From positions 1,488,001 through 1,552,000 of the forward strand of contig NC_087073.1 in assembly GCF_026151205.1 (NCBI RefSeq): DNA of 64,000 bases, read 5' to 3'. Of the stretch, positions 50,480 through 62,762 are shown in pieces. The translations under genes were made by a program, and so were the position numbers. The first letter of the stretch is position 1, and every line of letters begins with the position of its first letter. The DNA comes from Bolinopsis microptera (taxonomy: Eukaryota > Ctenophora > Tentaculata > Lobata > Bolinopsidae). The notes under the pieces were generated by a model. That model was not told the DNA's origin and ran no database searches. It saw only the letters and a program-made list of their open reading frames with translations.

Positions 50480-51890
50480 AAGTTGAATGGACAACTAGCT
50501 CTTTAATGCTCTTGCCACCGGTTGATCGATGTTTTTGAGTCAAACTGAAATTATATTACGTGAATTGGGACCGCGTTACAAAAAAATTTGAAAGCAAAAG
50601 TAAGGTAACTAAGGAATCAGCGGAAATGGTCTCATTTCCTTATTCGAAGGCAAATTCAATTTTGAACCAATATGTTTTTATTTCTCCGAGTTGAGTTATA
50701 AAACTGTGTCGGCAGCACAATTGTTCAGACCTCATGATTGTGATATGTTCTTCTATTGCATTTATTTTTTCATACCCCATTAATATGATTAGTTCTAATA
50801 TTTTATCAGAATTTACTAGGAAGTATATCCTGAACGGATGGTGTTGGCAATGTTCATCCAAAATTATTAATGGCAAATTACACGGTCACTTTTTATCTGT
50901 TTGTGGTTGACTCTATTCCCTATCACGTTATTTAACACACTTTAGCTGATAACAGCTGCAGACAAATTATCATGCTCATGGACGGGAAATTAACAGAAAA
51001 CGATATTAAGTTATAATATTAATTCATTCAAATTCTCGGTATGTTTTTATAACTTATTTCAATTCTGCTCGATAAGATACTACGGAAAATTAGCCCCATA
51101 ATCACGTTTTAATAATACAACAGACATTAGGTTATGACCAAGAGAGATTGATGTACCGCCAGAAGCGAGTAAATTAAAATGTGGACGATTCAACTTGTCA
51201 TCCCACTCGTCTGTGGAGAGAACATACCCTCCCACATGGATCTCTGAGGATTTTCAAGCTAGATAACTTACCCGCCATCTCTTTCTTGAACTTACCAGAC
51301 TAACTTATGCAGGTATTTTGCTTTTTATCTAGCCCCGCCCTCTTATTCCTGTTACAATATCTCTTGAGTCTGTATTGTAGAGTTTTAATGCAGTGCAGCG
51401 TTATACTAATATGTTTATTCGTTTTGCAGCTGTAAGTGGAAAATGAATTCTGACAAGTGGCATATTTAATATGTTTTCGAACAAGGTAATATTATGACTG
51501 GTAATAACTATATATTAATAATTATTGCACATCGTATTTCAGTAGTAGAGAAACTTGACGACGCTGATAATAAAGTCCACCGCCGTCTGATCGACATGCT
51601 TATGTCATCTCTAAAATTGCTTTATTTCAAGGATTTTAAGGAATTACTCGGAGGACAGCTGCTACTCACCGGGCTACTCTCCTCATTTGAGAAGATGACG
51701 AAGCTCTAGTCCCAAGAAATTACAACTCGCTTCCTGGGATTGTGGTTAACTATAGTGTTATTGTAAACTTTTTTCGTAACTTTAACCAGCAGATACTCGG
51801 ATGTAATTCGATCTGATTTTTTAAATGTATTATAATTAAATGCTTGGTGACAGCAGCTAAATTATTCCAGTTACCTAGCTATAATAATAC
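50480..51890. other. AT-rich spacer, no gene recognised
   Basis: Small frames at 50640-50876 and 51494-51709 are AT-driven or too short to judge. Confidence 0.5.
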
Positions 51891-51892
51891 AA

Positions 51893-52230
51893 TCATAAAG
51901 TATGTGTATATTTCTAGTGAATATCTCATAAAGTATGTGTATATTTCTAGTGAATATCTCATAAAGTATGTGTATATTTCTAGTGAATATCTCATAAAGT
52001 ATGTGTATATTCCTAGTGAATATCTCAGAATGTCCCTAGTCATTAATCAAGTTGTCTCAAAAATCTACAACAGCTGATACTTAATTAAATAAATAATAGA
52101 TCATTAATCAAATCAAGGATACGAGGTCGCCGGGGGATGACCTGTCATTATGAGATGTTGTGGAATAATTACATGGAACATTTATGAGATGTTGGGTAAA
52201 ACTGAGTGAATTTCAAGAAACTAAGACTAG
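51893..52230. repeat. 33-bp repeat (four units) and duplicated flank; second copy at 53545-53825
   Basis: The unit CATAAAGTATGTGTATATTT plus CTAGTGAATATCT occurs four times here and twice at 53545-53610. The following about 200 bp (CAGAATGTCCCTAGTCATTA onward) is also present at both places with about 90 percent identity. This is a local duplication of at least 330 bp that brackets the first Cys-rich exon. Confidence 0.85.
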
Positions 52231-52836
52231 AAGTACACAACCAGAACACGGTGAGGCCTCTCAGCTTCCCTAGTTGAGTGTGTTTAATAATAATATTAAA
52301 AAAGAACACTGTTAATATTAGACAACGCCCTGGGAGGAGAGTGTAAAAATAGATAGAATGCCGCAAGAGTCTATCTGCTGAGAGGTTTTTAGTGTCTAGT
52401 ACGTTTTCAATACGTGTTTTGATATATTAATAATAATATCAAGAAAAGAAGCGTGTACTCTAAGAGTGAAGCGTGTATTATTAGCGTGTACTAAGAGTAG
52501 GACTGGCGTTCATTGACATTTATCACTACCTTTCTAAAACAAAATATGTTTTGCAAACGAAATAGCTTTTGGCGGCCTTTTGGCGGCCTCTCTGTGGCCT
52601 TTTGATCGCTCAAAGAATAACACCATTTAGCATAGCTACTTCAGTAGTGAGTGGTTATTACGACTTTGAGCCGTAGTAACCACTCACTACTGAAGTCTTT
52701 CTTACTTTTTTAGACTTCTTATTATTTTGATTCTCGTTTCAACATCCTGTTAGTTATTTTAGTTTTAGTGTCCACAAAGTCATATCAATTGAAGGCGGCT
52801 TCTTTCAAGTAGCTTAACAATATATGTCACCATAAA

Positions 52837-53076
52837 ATGTTCTTAGTTCTTGTGGTAATGATGACATTGGTTGTCATGTCAGCACGTTTAAATTTAAAAT
52901 CTTTTAAAAAGTATTTTTGCGTAAAGCCGGTGGTTGATTCAGTAGTGAGTGGTTATAGTGGCACGTGTTGGAGGGTGACAGTGACACCAGCAGCATGTCC
53001 AGACACCACACGACTGCTCGACTGCAAACAACGTTCCTCACCGCTGATAACAAATAGACAATACAACTGTGAATAG
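52837..53076 (+). CDS. Small secreted Cys-rich protein, copy 1
   Basis: 79 residues. The first 16 (MFLVLVVMMTLVVMSA) form a clear signal peptide with a likely cleavage after MSA. The rest has five Cys: one in KKYFCV, then GTCW, AACPD, LLDCK and YNCE at the end. The block GYSGTCWRVTV and TTRLLDCKQRSSPLITNRQ is repeated at 53890-54010. The protein ends six residues after that shared block, so compared with copy 2 it lacks the C-terminal Cys. It could be a secreted ligand, defence peptide or structural protein; no known fold matched. An odd Cys number suggests truncation or a wrong end. Confidence 0.45.
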   Translation: MFLVLVVMMTLVVMSARLNLKSFKKYFCVKPVVDSVVSGYSGTCWRVTVTPAACPDTTRLLDCKQRSSPLITNRQYNCE

Positions 53077-53774
53077 TATTATAACTTTAATTATCCCATT
53101 AGAGACAATCCTCTCACGAGGGGCTTTCAATCAATCAATAGTATATTACGAAACAGAAACGAAGCAGGAATTGCAATTCCCCTTTTATCAAATTATATTA
53201 CGATCAAATTGAACATTTGGCTCATTTCAAAAAGTGAAAAGAGAACTTACATTATAGGAACGAACACTGGTCTATCTTTTAGATAATTACTTTATAATAA
53301 CTTTTTTAATTACTTTGGATAATTGCTATTTACCACTACTACTAGAAGTAGTGGTAATAGTAAATAGTACTATTTAAATTTAACTTATCTGAGGTGATAT
53401 CTCCCTACAGATCGCTACCAAATATCTTGAGAATTGTAATAATGACATGGGTAACCATGGTAACAATGACGAGCAACGCCTACTTTACACCAATCTCACG
53501 GTTATACAGCAAGCAGACTAATTATTCAGTCCTAGCTAATATCTCATAAAGTATGTGTATATTTCTAGTGAATATCTCATAAAGTATGTGTATATTTCTA
53601 GTGAATATCTCAGAATGTCCCTAGTCATTAATCAAGTTGTCTCAAAAATCTACAACAGCTGATACTTAATTAAATAAATAATAGATCATTAATCAAAATG
53701 AGGATACGAGGCCGCCGGGAGGATAAACTGTGGACATATTATGAGGTGTTTTGGAATAATTACATGGGACAATT

Positions 53775-54158
53775 ATGAGGTATTGGGTAAAACTAAGTGA
53801 ATTTCAAGAAACTAAGACTAGAGGTGAAAAGTCATGTGTTAAACTAAACAACACAACCAGAACACGGTTAATATTAGACAATATTAATCGTGGTTATAGT
53901 GGCACGTGTTGGATGGTGACAGTGACAGCAGAAGCAGCAGCATGTCCAGACACCACACGACTGCTCGACTGCAAACAACGTTCCTCACCGCTGATAACAA
54001 ATAGACAATGCGAGACATTCAGAATTCAAACAACAAATATTTCTGTTTATGTCAAACTTGAAGTTGAAGCACAAAATGTATGTCGCCAATGTTGTTTGAT
54101 GAAATTGGCTTTTGAGTACAATGCGAATCAACTGAAAGCAAATCACAGCTGCACATGA
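53775..54158 (+). CDS. Small Cys-rich protein, copy 2, without signal peptide
   Basis: 127 open codons. The shared block starts at about 53891 (GYSGTCWMVTV, then AAACPDTTRLLDC). It continues beyond copy 1 with ITNRQCETFRIQTTNIS, VEAQNVCRQCCLMK and ends HSCT: seven Cys from GTCW on, plus one in ITNRQC, including a Cys-Cys pair. The N-terminal 37 residues are translation of the duplicated non-coding flank and contain no signal peptide, so the real start is probably an exon junction near 53885. The two copies thus hold complementary ends. Confidence 0.45.
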   Translation: MRYWVKLSEFQETKTRGEKSCVKLNNTTRTRLILDNINRGYSGTCWMVTVTAEAAACPDTTRLLDCKQRSSPLITNRQCETFRIQTTNISVYVKLEVEAQNVCRQCCLMKLAFEYNANQLKANHSCT

Positions 54159-54566
54159 AATATGAAAACAAAACACTCAAAGTAATAGTATAGTAAGACT
54201 AAAAGCTGTTCTGTAAAAATGTTTTGTAAAAATGTAACATGTTATAATATGGTAGTGTTACTATGGTAACATGTATGTATGAAAATGTTACTGACCTTTA
54301 AAACAGAGGGAACGTCGTCCCCGGCGTTGAAAAACCCCCTACCCTCTAGGTTAAACAATCTGGATCTGAGTGACACGTGACTCTCCTGAAGAGAAAACTA
54401 GGATTAAACAGGAATTAAACAGGAACTAAAGAAGAATTAAACACAGCATATTGTTTGAGACTTGGATCAGTAACTATGCTCACATAGTTTGATGGTCGTC
54501 TCATTTGCTTTCTCAATATTGACTATGTTGAAATATTTAGAAAGTGGAATTAAACATTAACTTTTT

Positions 54567-55150
54567 TAGCTATACAGAAAATAAACTTTAAATTTAAATC
54601 TAACCTTGAGTGAGATAAGAAACAGAAAATAAACGTTAAATTTAAATCTAACCTTGAGTGAGATAAGAAACAGAAAATAAACTTTAAATTTAAATCTAAC
54701 CTTGAGTGAGATAAGAAACAGAAAATAAACTTTAAATTTAAATCTAACCTTGAGTGAGATAAGAAACAGAAAATAAACTTTAAATTTAAATCTAACCTTG
54801 AGTGAAATAAGTTAAACAGAAAATAAACTTTAAATTTAAATCTAACCTTGAGTGAGATAAGAAACAGAAAATAAACTTTAAATTTAAATCTAACCTTGAG
54901 TGAGATAAGAAACAGAAAATAAACTTTAAATTTAAATCTAACCTTGAGTGAGATAAGAAACAGAAAATAAACTTTAAATTTAAATCTAACCTTGAGTGAG
55001 ATAAGAAACAGAAAATAAACTTTAAATTTAAATCTAACCTTGAGTGAGATAAGAAACAGAAAATAAACTTTAAATTTAAATCTAACCTTGAGTGAGATAA
55101 GAAACAGAAAATAAACTTTAAATTTAAATCTAACCTTGAGTGAGATAAGA
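54567..55150. repeat. 48-bp minisatellite, about 12 copies
   Basis: The unit begins AACAGAAAATAAACTTTAAA and ends TTGAGTGAGATAAG. Eleven units are 48 bp and one is 51 bp, so the array stays in frame on the minus strand and yields 12 copies of a 16-residue hydrophobic/basic repeat. It starts within a few bases of the end of the following exon. Confidence 0.95.
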
Positions 55151-55152
55151 CC

Positions 55153-55248
55153 CTGCAGAACAATGACCTGGAACTCAGCAGCGGACAGTTCACCCTCCTT
55201 AGCTGAAGCCAAGGCATCCGACAGTGCTTCAATATGATTCAGCGACAT
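55153..55248 (-). CDS. First coding exon of an unknown gene
   Basis: ATG at 55248 opens MSLNHIEALSDALASAKEGE and LSAAEFQVIVLQG. Codon use and the amphipathic helix look real. The frame then enters the 48-bp minisatellite. CAGG|GTCTTA near 55152 is a possible donor, so the minisatellite is probably at the start of intron 1. Later exons were not found to the left. Confidence 0.45.
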
Positions 55249-55317
55249 CGAGCTCTAGGTTGTGTGTTGACATTACCTTATATAAGAAAACAACAATTTT
55301 TCAAGAAAACAACATAT

Positions 55318-55600
55318 ACATTACCCTAGTAGTGTTACCATAGTTACACTAGTAGTGTTACCATAGTTACACTAGTATTGTACCATAGTTACACTAGTAG
55401 TGTTACCATAGTTACAATAGTAGTGTTACCATAGTTACACTAGTAGTGTTACTATAGTTACACTAGTAGTGTACCATAGTTACACTAGTAGTGTTACCAT
55501 ATTTACACTAGTAGTGTACCATAGTTACACTAGTAGTGTTACCATAGTTACACTAGTAGTGTTGCCATAGTTACACTAGTATTGTTACCATAGTAACACT
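55318..55600. repeat. 23-bp minisatellite (TTACCATAGTTACACTAGTAGTG)-like
   Basis: About 12 units of a 23-bp period containing TTACCATAGTTACACTAG, with deletions of one or two bases. It ends in GTTACCATAGTAAC, a perfect match to the RFX X-box pattern. Confidence 0.9.
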
Positions 55601-56367
55601 ACACTCTGTTGGAGACAAGTAAGTAGTTAGTAAGTAGACACTGTACTAGTACTACAACAAACAATGAGCCAACTGCTTCAAATAAACTGAACAATCTCAT
55701 ACTCTAGTAGCAGGGAGGAGTTTATGACATTGCAACGCAGATAACGACACACCACGTGACACAAACGTGCTCCTTCAGTCAGTGTAACTATGGTAACATT
55801 AATACTATTTCAGAATATGAGTATGACGTAGAAATGTCGATACGTTATTCAGCTATTTATTTCCAGAATCTGTCTTCACTGAGTCTATTTAGAAACAATC
55901 AGAAATTTGAATAAAAGAACTATCAAATCATGAGACTCAATAACACTACACGAATCCACCAGGTAACACTACCATATAAGGTTATATTACGTTCTCCTTC
56001 TATTCAGTCGACAGTCCGTCATGTGCTGATCAATCAGCCAATGATAATAGAGTAATATGTATAGTAGATATGGCCTAAGATAGATTCGCAACAATCTCAA
56101 GCGTGTGTTAAACCGCAACATAACGCGATATAGAATAGAATAGCTGTGAGCTGATACGAGAAATAACCGAAGAATATGTCAAATAAGTGTCATTTGTAAC
56201 TGCAAATTTCAGGATATGAATGATTTAAGAAATGGTAGATTTTAGAAACTTGAACTTTATTTATATTAAAAGAAAAATATTTTTTACCGAATGAATGGAA
56301 GTAAAGCTTTACTCCTCTATACAGCTTATTTTCTACTGTGATTATTCTTACGTAATTCACACAATTT

Positions 56368-56935
56368 TGGTAGCGTTACCATGTAACTATGGTAGCGCTA
56401 CCATGTAACTATGGTAACGCTACCATGTAACTATGGTAGCGCTACCATGTAACTATGGTAACGCTACCATGTAACTATGGTAGCGCTACCATGTAACTAT
56501 GGTAACGCTACCATGTAACTATGGTAACGCTACCATGTAACTATGGTAACGCTACCATGTAACTATGGTAACGCTACCATGTAACTATGGTAACGCTACC
56601 ATGTAACTATGGTAACGCTACCATGTAACTATGGTAACGCTACCATGTAACTATGGTAACGCTACCATGTAACTATGGTAACGCTACCATGTAACTATGG
56701 TAACGCTACCATGTAACTATGGTAACGCTACCATGTAACTATGGTAACGCTACCATGTAACTATGGTAACGCTACCATGTAACTATGGTAACGCTACCAT
56801 GTAACTATGGTAACGCTACCATGTAACTATGGTAACGCTACCATGTAACTATGGTAACGCTACCATGTAACTATGGTAACGCTACCATGTAACTATGGTA
56901 ACGCTACCATGTAACTATGGTAACGCTACCATGTA
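56368..56935. repeat. 22-bp minisatellite, about 26 copies; four more at 60193-60268
   Basis: The unit combines TACCATGTAACTATGGTAA with CGC. The first few alternate GCGC and ACGC, the rest are nearly identical. The same unit reappears at 60193-60268, and half a unit at 60354-60370 runs into poly-C. Confidence 0.95.
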
Positions 56936-57648
56936 AACTGTAAAGTCACACCCAATCAACTCTACCGAGAGGAACATAGTGGAACAAACCACTGAGGAGC
57001 AAAAACCACGAGTATTGCTTTACACCTCTAGATCGGCGATATTTGGACAACACATCTGTTCATCCATCATCGCCACAACATCACCACCAATATGTTCATC
57101 CTACATAGTAGTGGTAGTAGTATAAACATCACCACCAATAGGGTCATCCATCATCAAGCCTCGCGGACTGTTAGTCCTACCGGGTGATTGGTAGTGCAAA
57201 CACTGGAAAAAACAATTGAACAAAATTACCTTATATGGTAGTGTTACCATAGTTACGCTACAAATTAAAGGTTTTCAATGCACAAACTCCACCAGGCGCC
57301 GCGGACGTCCAGTAAATTTATATGTCCCTACAACAAGGACGAGCAATCTAGATCTACCTTAGAAAATTAGAAATATGATTATTTAGTTCCTGAGGTATTC
57401 CAAGACAATGTTATTGTTGATCTGGGTGCACAAACGCTAGTAACTGTATAGTACAGATAAAGCTTTAGCTAGTATAGATCAATCTAGAACAATCATCACA
57501 AATATATACCTATACAATGCTTTTGGACACGAAGGAAACACACAACGTCAGGCTTGAAATCTTTGTAAAACTATATCATTAGAGCCTGTAAAAACAAATA
57601 TATACCTACTGGTGTCATCTACTTAGTGGACTTTTTGGTCAACTTTAG

Positions 57649-57715
57649 AATGTTGTTATCTAGTAAATAATATTAGAATGTTGTTATCTAGTAAATAACA
57701 TTAGAATGTTGTTAA
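57649..57715. repeat. 28-bp triplicate
   Basis: TTAGAATGTTGTTATCTAGT plus AAATAATA, two full and one partial copy. Confidence 0.75.
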
Positions 57716-58355
57716 TGAATAAAATACATATGTCTGATAACATAGCGTTAGTTGTAGTAACTTTATACAAATATTTCGAATGTGTCAAAAGTTCCGAGTG
57801 AATAATTATCACATAACGATCCGTTGTAAGTTTAAATCAAAAGCAAAACCCCATTACAAAAGCACACAGTTTTATTCAAACGTACCAGATGAAAAGTGTG
57901 CCTTGGTAATTATAGTGGAGAATGGAGATGAACAATGACAACATCTCATTATGGATAACACATAACACGATGATGTGAAATATAAACCATTACGGGTAGC
58001 GTAACGTTGTGTATTATTTAAAGAAAAGTGGTTAAAACTAGCCGTGCACCAGATGGGTCTAAAAGTAGAAGTTGATGAAACAATGGTATCACACTAGCCT
58101 GGAGAGGGATTATTTAAAACATATAAGTGAAACGAAAAGTTATATCACACTACTCTATATCACACTATTCTATATCAAACTTTTCTATATCACCTTTCAT
58201 TACACTATTCTGAATTCCGTACTCTTTTAGATCATAAAGATTATCCGACGCTTTGTTCAGTAATATGGGGGGTTCTCTACATTTAATATAGTCAAAAAGT
58301 CGGTAAAACCCCTAAAACTAATTTGTTGACAATGGTGTCTATTTCAAAGCTCAGA

Positions 58356-58880
58356 GAGAATGTTCTAGTTTCACTTCTGTTACCATAGTAACTCAGAGAG
58401 AATGTTTAGAGAGAATGTTCTAGTTTCACTTCTGTTACCATAGTAACTCAGAGAGAATGTTTAGAGAGAATGTTCTAGTTTCACTTCTGTTACCATAGTA
58501 ACTCAGAGAGAATGTTTAGAGAGAATGTTCTAGTTTCACTTCTGTTACCATAGTAACTCAGAGAGAATGTTTAGAGAGAATGTTCTAGTTTCACTTCTGT
58601 TACCATAGTAACTCAGAGAGAATGTTTAGAGAGAATGTTCTAGTTTCACTTCTGTTACCATAGTAACTCAGAGAGAATGTTTAGAGAGAATGTTCTAGTT
58701 TCACTTCTGTTACCATAGTAACTCAGAGAGAATGTTTAGAGAGAATGTTCTAGTTACACTTCTGTTACCATAGTAACTCAGAGAGAATGTTTAGAGAGAA
58801 TGTTCTAGTTACACTTCTTTTACCATAGTAACTCAGAGAGAATGTTTAGAGAGAATGTTCTAGTTACACTTCTGTTAAAT
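58356..58880. repeat. 55-bp minisatellite with embedded X-box, about 9.5 copies
   Basis: Each unit contains GAGAGAATGTTCTAG, a TTTCACTTCT or TTACACTTCT step, GTTACCATAGTAAC and CTCAGAGAGAATGTTTA. Units are almost identical, with the last three carrying the TTACACTT variant, a sign of directional spread. Confidence 0.95.
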
Positions 58881-58889
58881 GAAGCTAGT

Positions 58890-60190
58890 AATAGACAAAG
58901 ACAGGCTGATCCTTAACCTCATTTCCTTGGTAACCTTGGTAACCTCATTTAATTTCCACTTCCTCGAAAGTCTGAACAGGAAATATAAACTATTTGGTAT
59001 GGCTGGTGTAGTAGTGGGAATCAGTTTTGTAGAAAGACTAATGAACACTTTTGTGTAATGTAAAGATTGCCTGCATTGTACAATGTTAGCGTGGTATTCG
59101 TTGTAAAGATTGCCTGCATGCAGATTGCAGCAGCAGCAACAACAGCATCAGCAGCAACTGCAGCAGCAGCAGCAACTACAGACACCACGGTAAACACCTG
59201 TTGATTAATGCGCTGGTTAATTTGTACTATTCAACTAAGGATCAACCAATGCCATCACTACTGACATTCTAAAATAAAAATGAATACCACGCAGTAAATG
59301 TGGGTGATCAGTACTAGTATCTCGGTGAGCCATTCAACTGGACGGTACCCCTAATTAAATATTGTGCGAGAGAGCGTGTATCTATCATAATATTACAACT
59401 AAATAAGCGCTCGGCCGCTATAAACCTGTAACCACTGTGTAGTGGACAGTGGTAGTCATTAACGGGTGATACTCGTAAAATATTTGAGTCCAACTCGGTG
59501 CGCGTCCTGGTAGTGGTAGGTTATAAACCTACAATGGTAGTCATTGGAAACAATCTAAATCTACTTAAAAACATCTGAAACGAGTACAACTGGCAAACTG
59601 AACTGAACCAAAGGTTTGTAGATAGTAAAATGAGTAACTTGAAAATGAGTTCTCTTCTGGAATCTCGTTATAGATTTTCCTTATTCTAAACGCACTGTAA
59701 ACGTGAACATTAGCATCAGGTGACTGTATTTCTGTTTCTTACACGGGTATGATATTACTGACTCCCCTCCTCCCACAAACGTAATCAGGTGACGGTATCC
59801 CTGTTTCTATCTACTCACAGAAATGTTTCACATAGCAAGCACTGTGATATCCTCCGCTGTACAATCTCTACACTGTCTGTGAGCTATATCAACAACCCGC
59901 AGTACAATATGTAGTACACTGTCTGATGAACCATTGAATACTACTCAATACTGAATACTGATCCTCTGATCATTACCATTGTTCTAATATATAAGAATCA
60001 TGAATAGAATAATACAAGAGTAACAACTGTAAATACGTTGAACTGTGCGGTCAGCTCACTCTGTCAGGTACCCGCACCCCCGTACCCATACTACTGCGGT
60101 AATTTCCTAATTTGCGGGCCCATATTACCAATGTTACTCTAGAATTAACCTGTTAATAGATGAAGTTCGAGTAGTTACTGCTCGAGATGT
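58890..60190 (+). other. Non-coding; possible polyQ exon at 59125-59190
   Basis: After GCCTGCATGCAG a frame reads LQQQQQQHQQQLQQQQQ and ends at a donor-like CACGGTAAAC. The mix of CAG, CAA, CAT and CTG codons would suit a polyQ exon, but the flanks give no more coding text. The rest of the interval is non-coding. Confidence 0.3.
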
Positions 60191-60367
60191 CGCATGTAAC
60201 TATGGTAACGCTACCATGTAACTATGGTAACGCTACCATGTAACTATGGTAACGCTACCATGTAACTATGCACGATTAGTTTGGATTCCGACTCGAAGTC
60301 AAAGTCAAATGCTGAACTTGTGATCAGATATAATGAGAGATATGTTGTAGACCCCATGTAACTATGG

Positions 60368-60370
<3 letters not shown>

Positions 60371-60402
<32 letters not shown>
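60371..60402. repeat. Poly-C tract (C32)
   Basis: A run of 32 C directly after a half unit of the 22-bp repeat. Such runs are common assembly gaps or collapse points. Confidence 0.9.
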
Positions 60403-60900
60403 ATATTTGCGAGTGTAGCCCCCTATTTGCGAGTGGTTTCTGCAGAGATGAGAGTCTAACCCACGCCATGTGGCCCGTCAAAACATGGCGTTGTATGGGC
60501 AGACATTCGTGGAATAGAGGCGTAGTGTGGGCAGATCCTAACAGAGTGTAGCAGTAGTGACAGTTTAACTACACGAACAATGATAGTATTCAGTAACGAA
60601 CATTATCGCAGACTGAATTTGATTGGGTTTCCGTTGCTGCATATCTAACATTGGGGCCGACATAATATGATCAGCAGATTCAACTTGCACATTTATACTC
60701 GTTGATTGTAATAAAATGGTGTACATGCTACATATTATGCAGGGTGGTTTATAGAAGTTTAAAATTCAACAAATACAATCGTCTTCTGTTGATAAAACAA
60801 TACACCTTTTTTGTTAGTTGGCCTTATGTTAGCCACACGAACCGTTATTTATAACAAACAGTTTCAAAACGGATTCGCTATGTTCTACATGTAAGTGTAA
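60403..60900. other. Non-coding spacer between satellites
   Basis: CCCTATTTGCGAGTG occurs twice at 60400-60435. No coding signal. Confidence 0.5.
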
Positions 60901-60901
60901 C

Positions 60902-61918
60902 AGTACGCGGTAACAGTGCGACTAACTGTGTTACAGTGTGACTAACTGTGTTACAGTGCGACTAACTGTGTGACAGTGCGACTAACTGTGTAACAGTGCG
61001 ACTAACTGTGTTACAGTGCGACTAACTGTGTGACAGTGCGACCAACTGTGTAACAGTGCGACTAACTGTGTAACAGTGCGACTAACTGTGTAACAGTGCG
61101 ACTAACTGTGTAACAGTGCGACTAACTGTGTAACAGTGCGACTAACTGTGTAACAGTGCGACTAACTGTGTAACAGTGCGACTAACTGTGTAACAGTGCG
61201 ACTAACTGTGTAACAGTGCGACTAACTGTGTAACAGTGCGACTAACTGTGTAACAGTGCGACTAACTGTGTAACAGTGCGACTAACTGTGTAACAGTGCG
61301 ACTAACTGTGTAACAGTGCGACTAACTGTGTTACAGTGCGACTAACTGTGTAACAGTGCGACTAACTGTGTAACAGTGCGACTAACTGTGTAACAGTGCG
61401 ACTAACTGTGTTACAGTGTGACTAACTGTGTAACAGTGCGACTAACTGTGTTACAGTGTGACTAACTGTGTAACAGTGCGACTAACTGTGTAACAGTGCG
61501 ACTAACTGTGTTACAGTGCGACTAACTGTGTAACAGTGCGACTAACTGTGTAACAGTGCGACTAACTGTGTAACAGTGCGACTAACTGTGTAACAGTGCG
61601 ACTAACTGTGTAACAGTGCGACTAACTGTGTAACAGTGCGACTAACTGTGTAACAGTGCGACTAACTGGGTAACAGTGCGACTAACTGTGTAACAGTGCG
61701 ACTAACTGTGTAACAGTGCGACTAACTGTGTAGCAGTGCGACTAACTGTGTTACAGTGCGACTAACTGTGTAACAGTGCGACTAACTGTGTAACAGTGCG
61801 ACTAACTGTGTAACAGTGCGACTAACTGTGAACTGTGTAACAGTGCGACTAACTGTGTAACAGTGCGACTAACTGTGGTACAGTGCGACTAACTGTGTAA
61901 CAGTGCGACTGACTGTGA
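60902..61918. repeat. 20-bp satellite, about 50 copies; remnant at 63413-63447
   Basis: The unit ACTAACTGTGTAACAGTGCG repeats in perfect 20-bp register for about 900 bp. Variants with TTACAG or TGACAG are scattered and cluster at the left end. One unit near 61830 is shortened. Two units reappear at 63413-63447. Confidence 0.95.
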
Positions 61919-62265
61919 AATAGCCCGGTTCATAAAACAAAAATATTATCCAATAATTGCGGTAATAGGCTTATTTGTTGTTCCTTAGGCCAAATAACTA
62001 TTTAAAAAATTTTAAAGCTTCAACTCCAACCGGAACGGACTAGAAACAAAGGAAGATCTTAAGAAGCTTTATTAGATTTTATGTGTAAATGTTGTTTGAT
62101 ATTGATTTTATTTTATTCTCAAACATAAACTGTCGTATTCAATATATAAATATTAGCAAACCAAATATATACGTTGTCTTGACGTATCAGTAAGAGTCTA
62201 AGTAAACTATAGGTAAAAATATAATATTAATCATAAGCTAAAATGTACTAATCTTTGTATTCTAA

Positions 62266-62475
62266 ATGGGGAAAAAGAAGAAACATTGTCAGTCAGTCGA
62301 GAAAATTGTCAGTCAGGCTATATGGCAGCTTTGTAGATGTTGTGACTATGCTAGTAGTGGTCCCAGGCTTGCGACTGGAATTGCGGTGTTAAATCGATTT
62401 AATGGTACCAACGATCCACCTCCCACTTGTTGTTTGGTACTTAGCATTAATAGTGTTAGCTGTAGCCATTTATAG
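62266..62475 (+). CDS. Short Cys-containing ORF, unknown
   Basis: 69 codons: MGKKKKHCQSVEKI start, then LCRCCDYASS and a Cys-rich end. GTCAGTCAG repeats in the DNA. No family or splice support. Confidence 0.15.
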   Translation: MGKKKKHCQSVEKIVSQAIWQLCRCCDYASSGPRLATGIAVLNRFNGTNDPPPTCCLVLSINSVSCSHL

Positions 62476-62762
62476 CAAGAATCTTAAAACATAAGGGGAT
62501 GACAAGGAAAAGAGGAAGGAAAAAGAATAACGGGACAAACAATTAATTAAAGTATTTATAGGAGCATTAGATATTGTAATTACAAGCTTCAATAATAAAT
62601 CACTGACTAAAACTTCTAATTAAAATGACACTTGGTACGCTCGCCCATTTTCACTGGTCAGTCTGAACTTCGGTTTAGCACGTTGTACACTTATTCACCT
62701 AAGTTTCAGAATTTGTTCAGTTTAGCAGAGTTAGTACCCGTGTTTCAATAAATCAAAAGATA

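Noticed and set aside
50074-50543. Overlapping ORFs of 100-135 codons on both strands
   Set aside because: All come from the GGGACAGA octamer array, which has no stop codon in most frames.
60902-61918. CRISPR-like array
   Set aside because: There are no unique spacers; the whole 20-bp unit repeats head to tail in a eukaryotic context.
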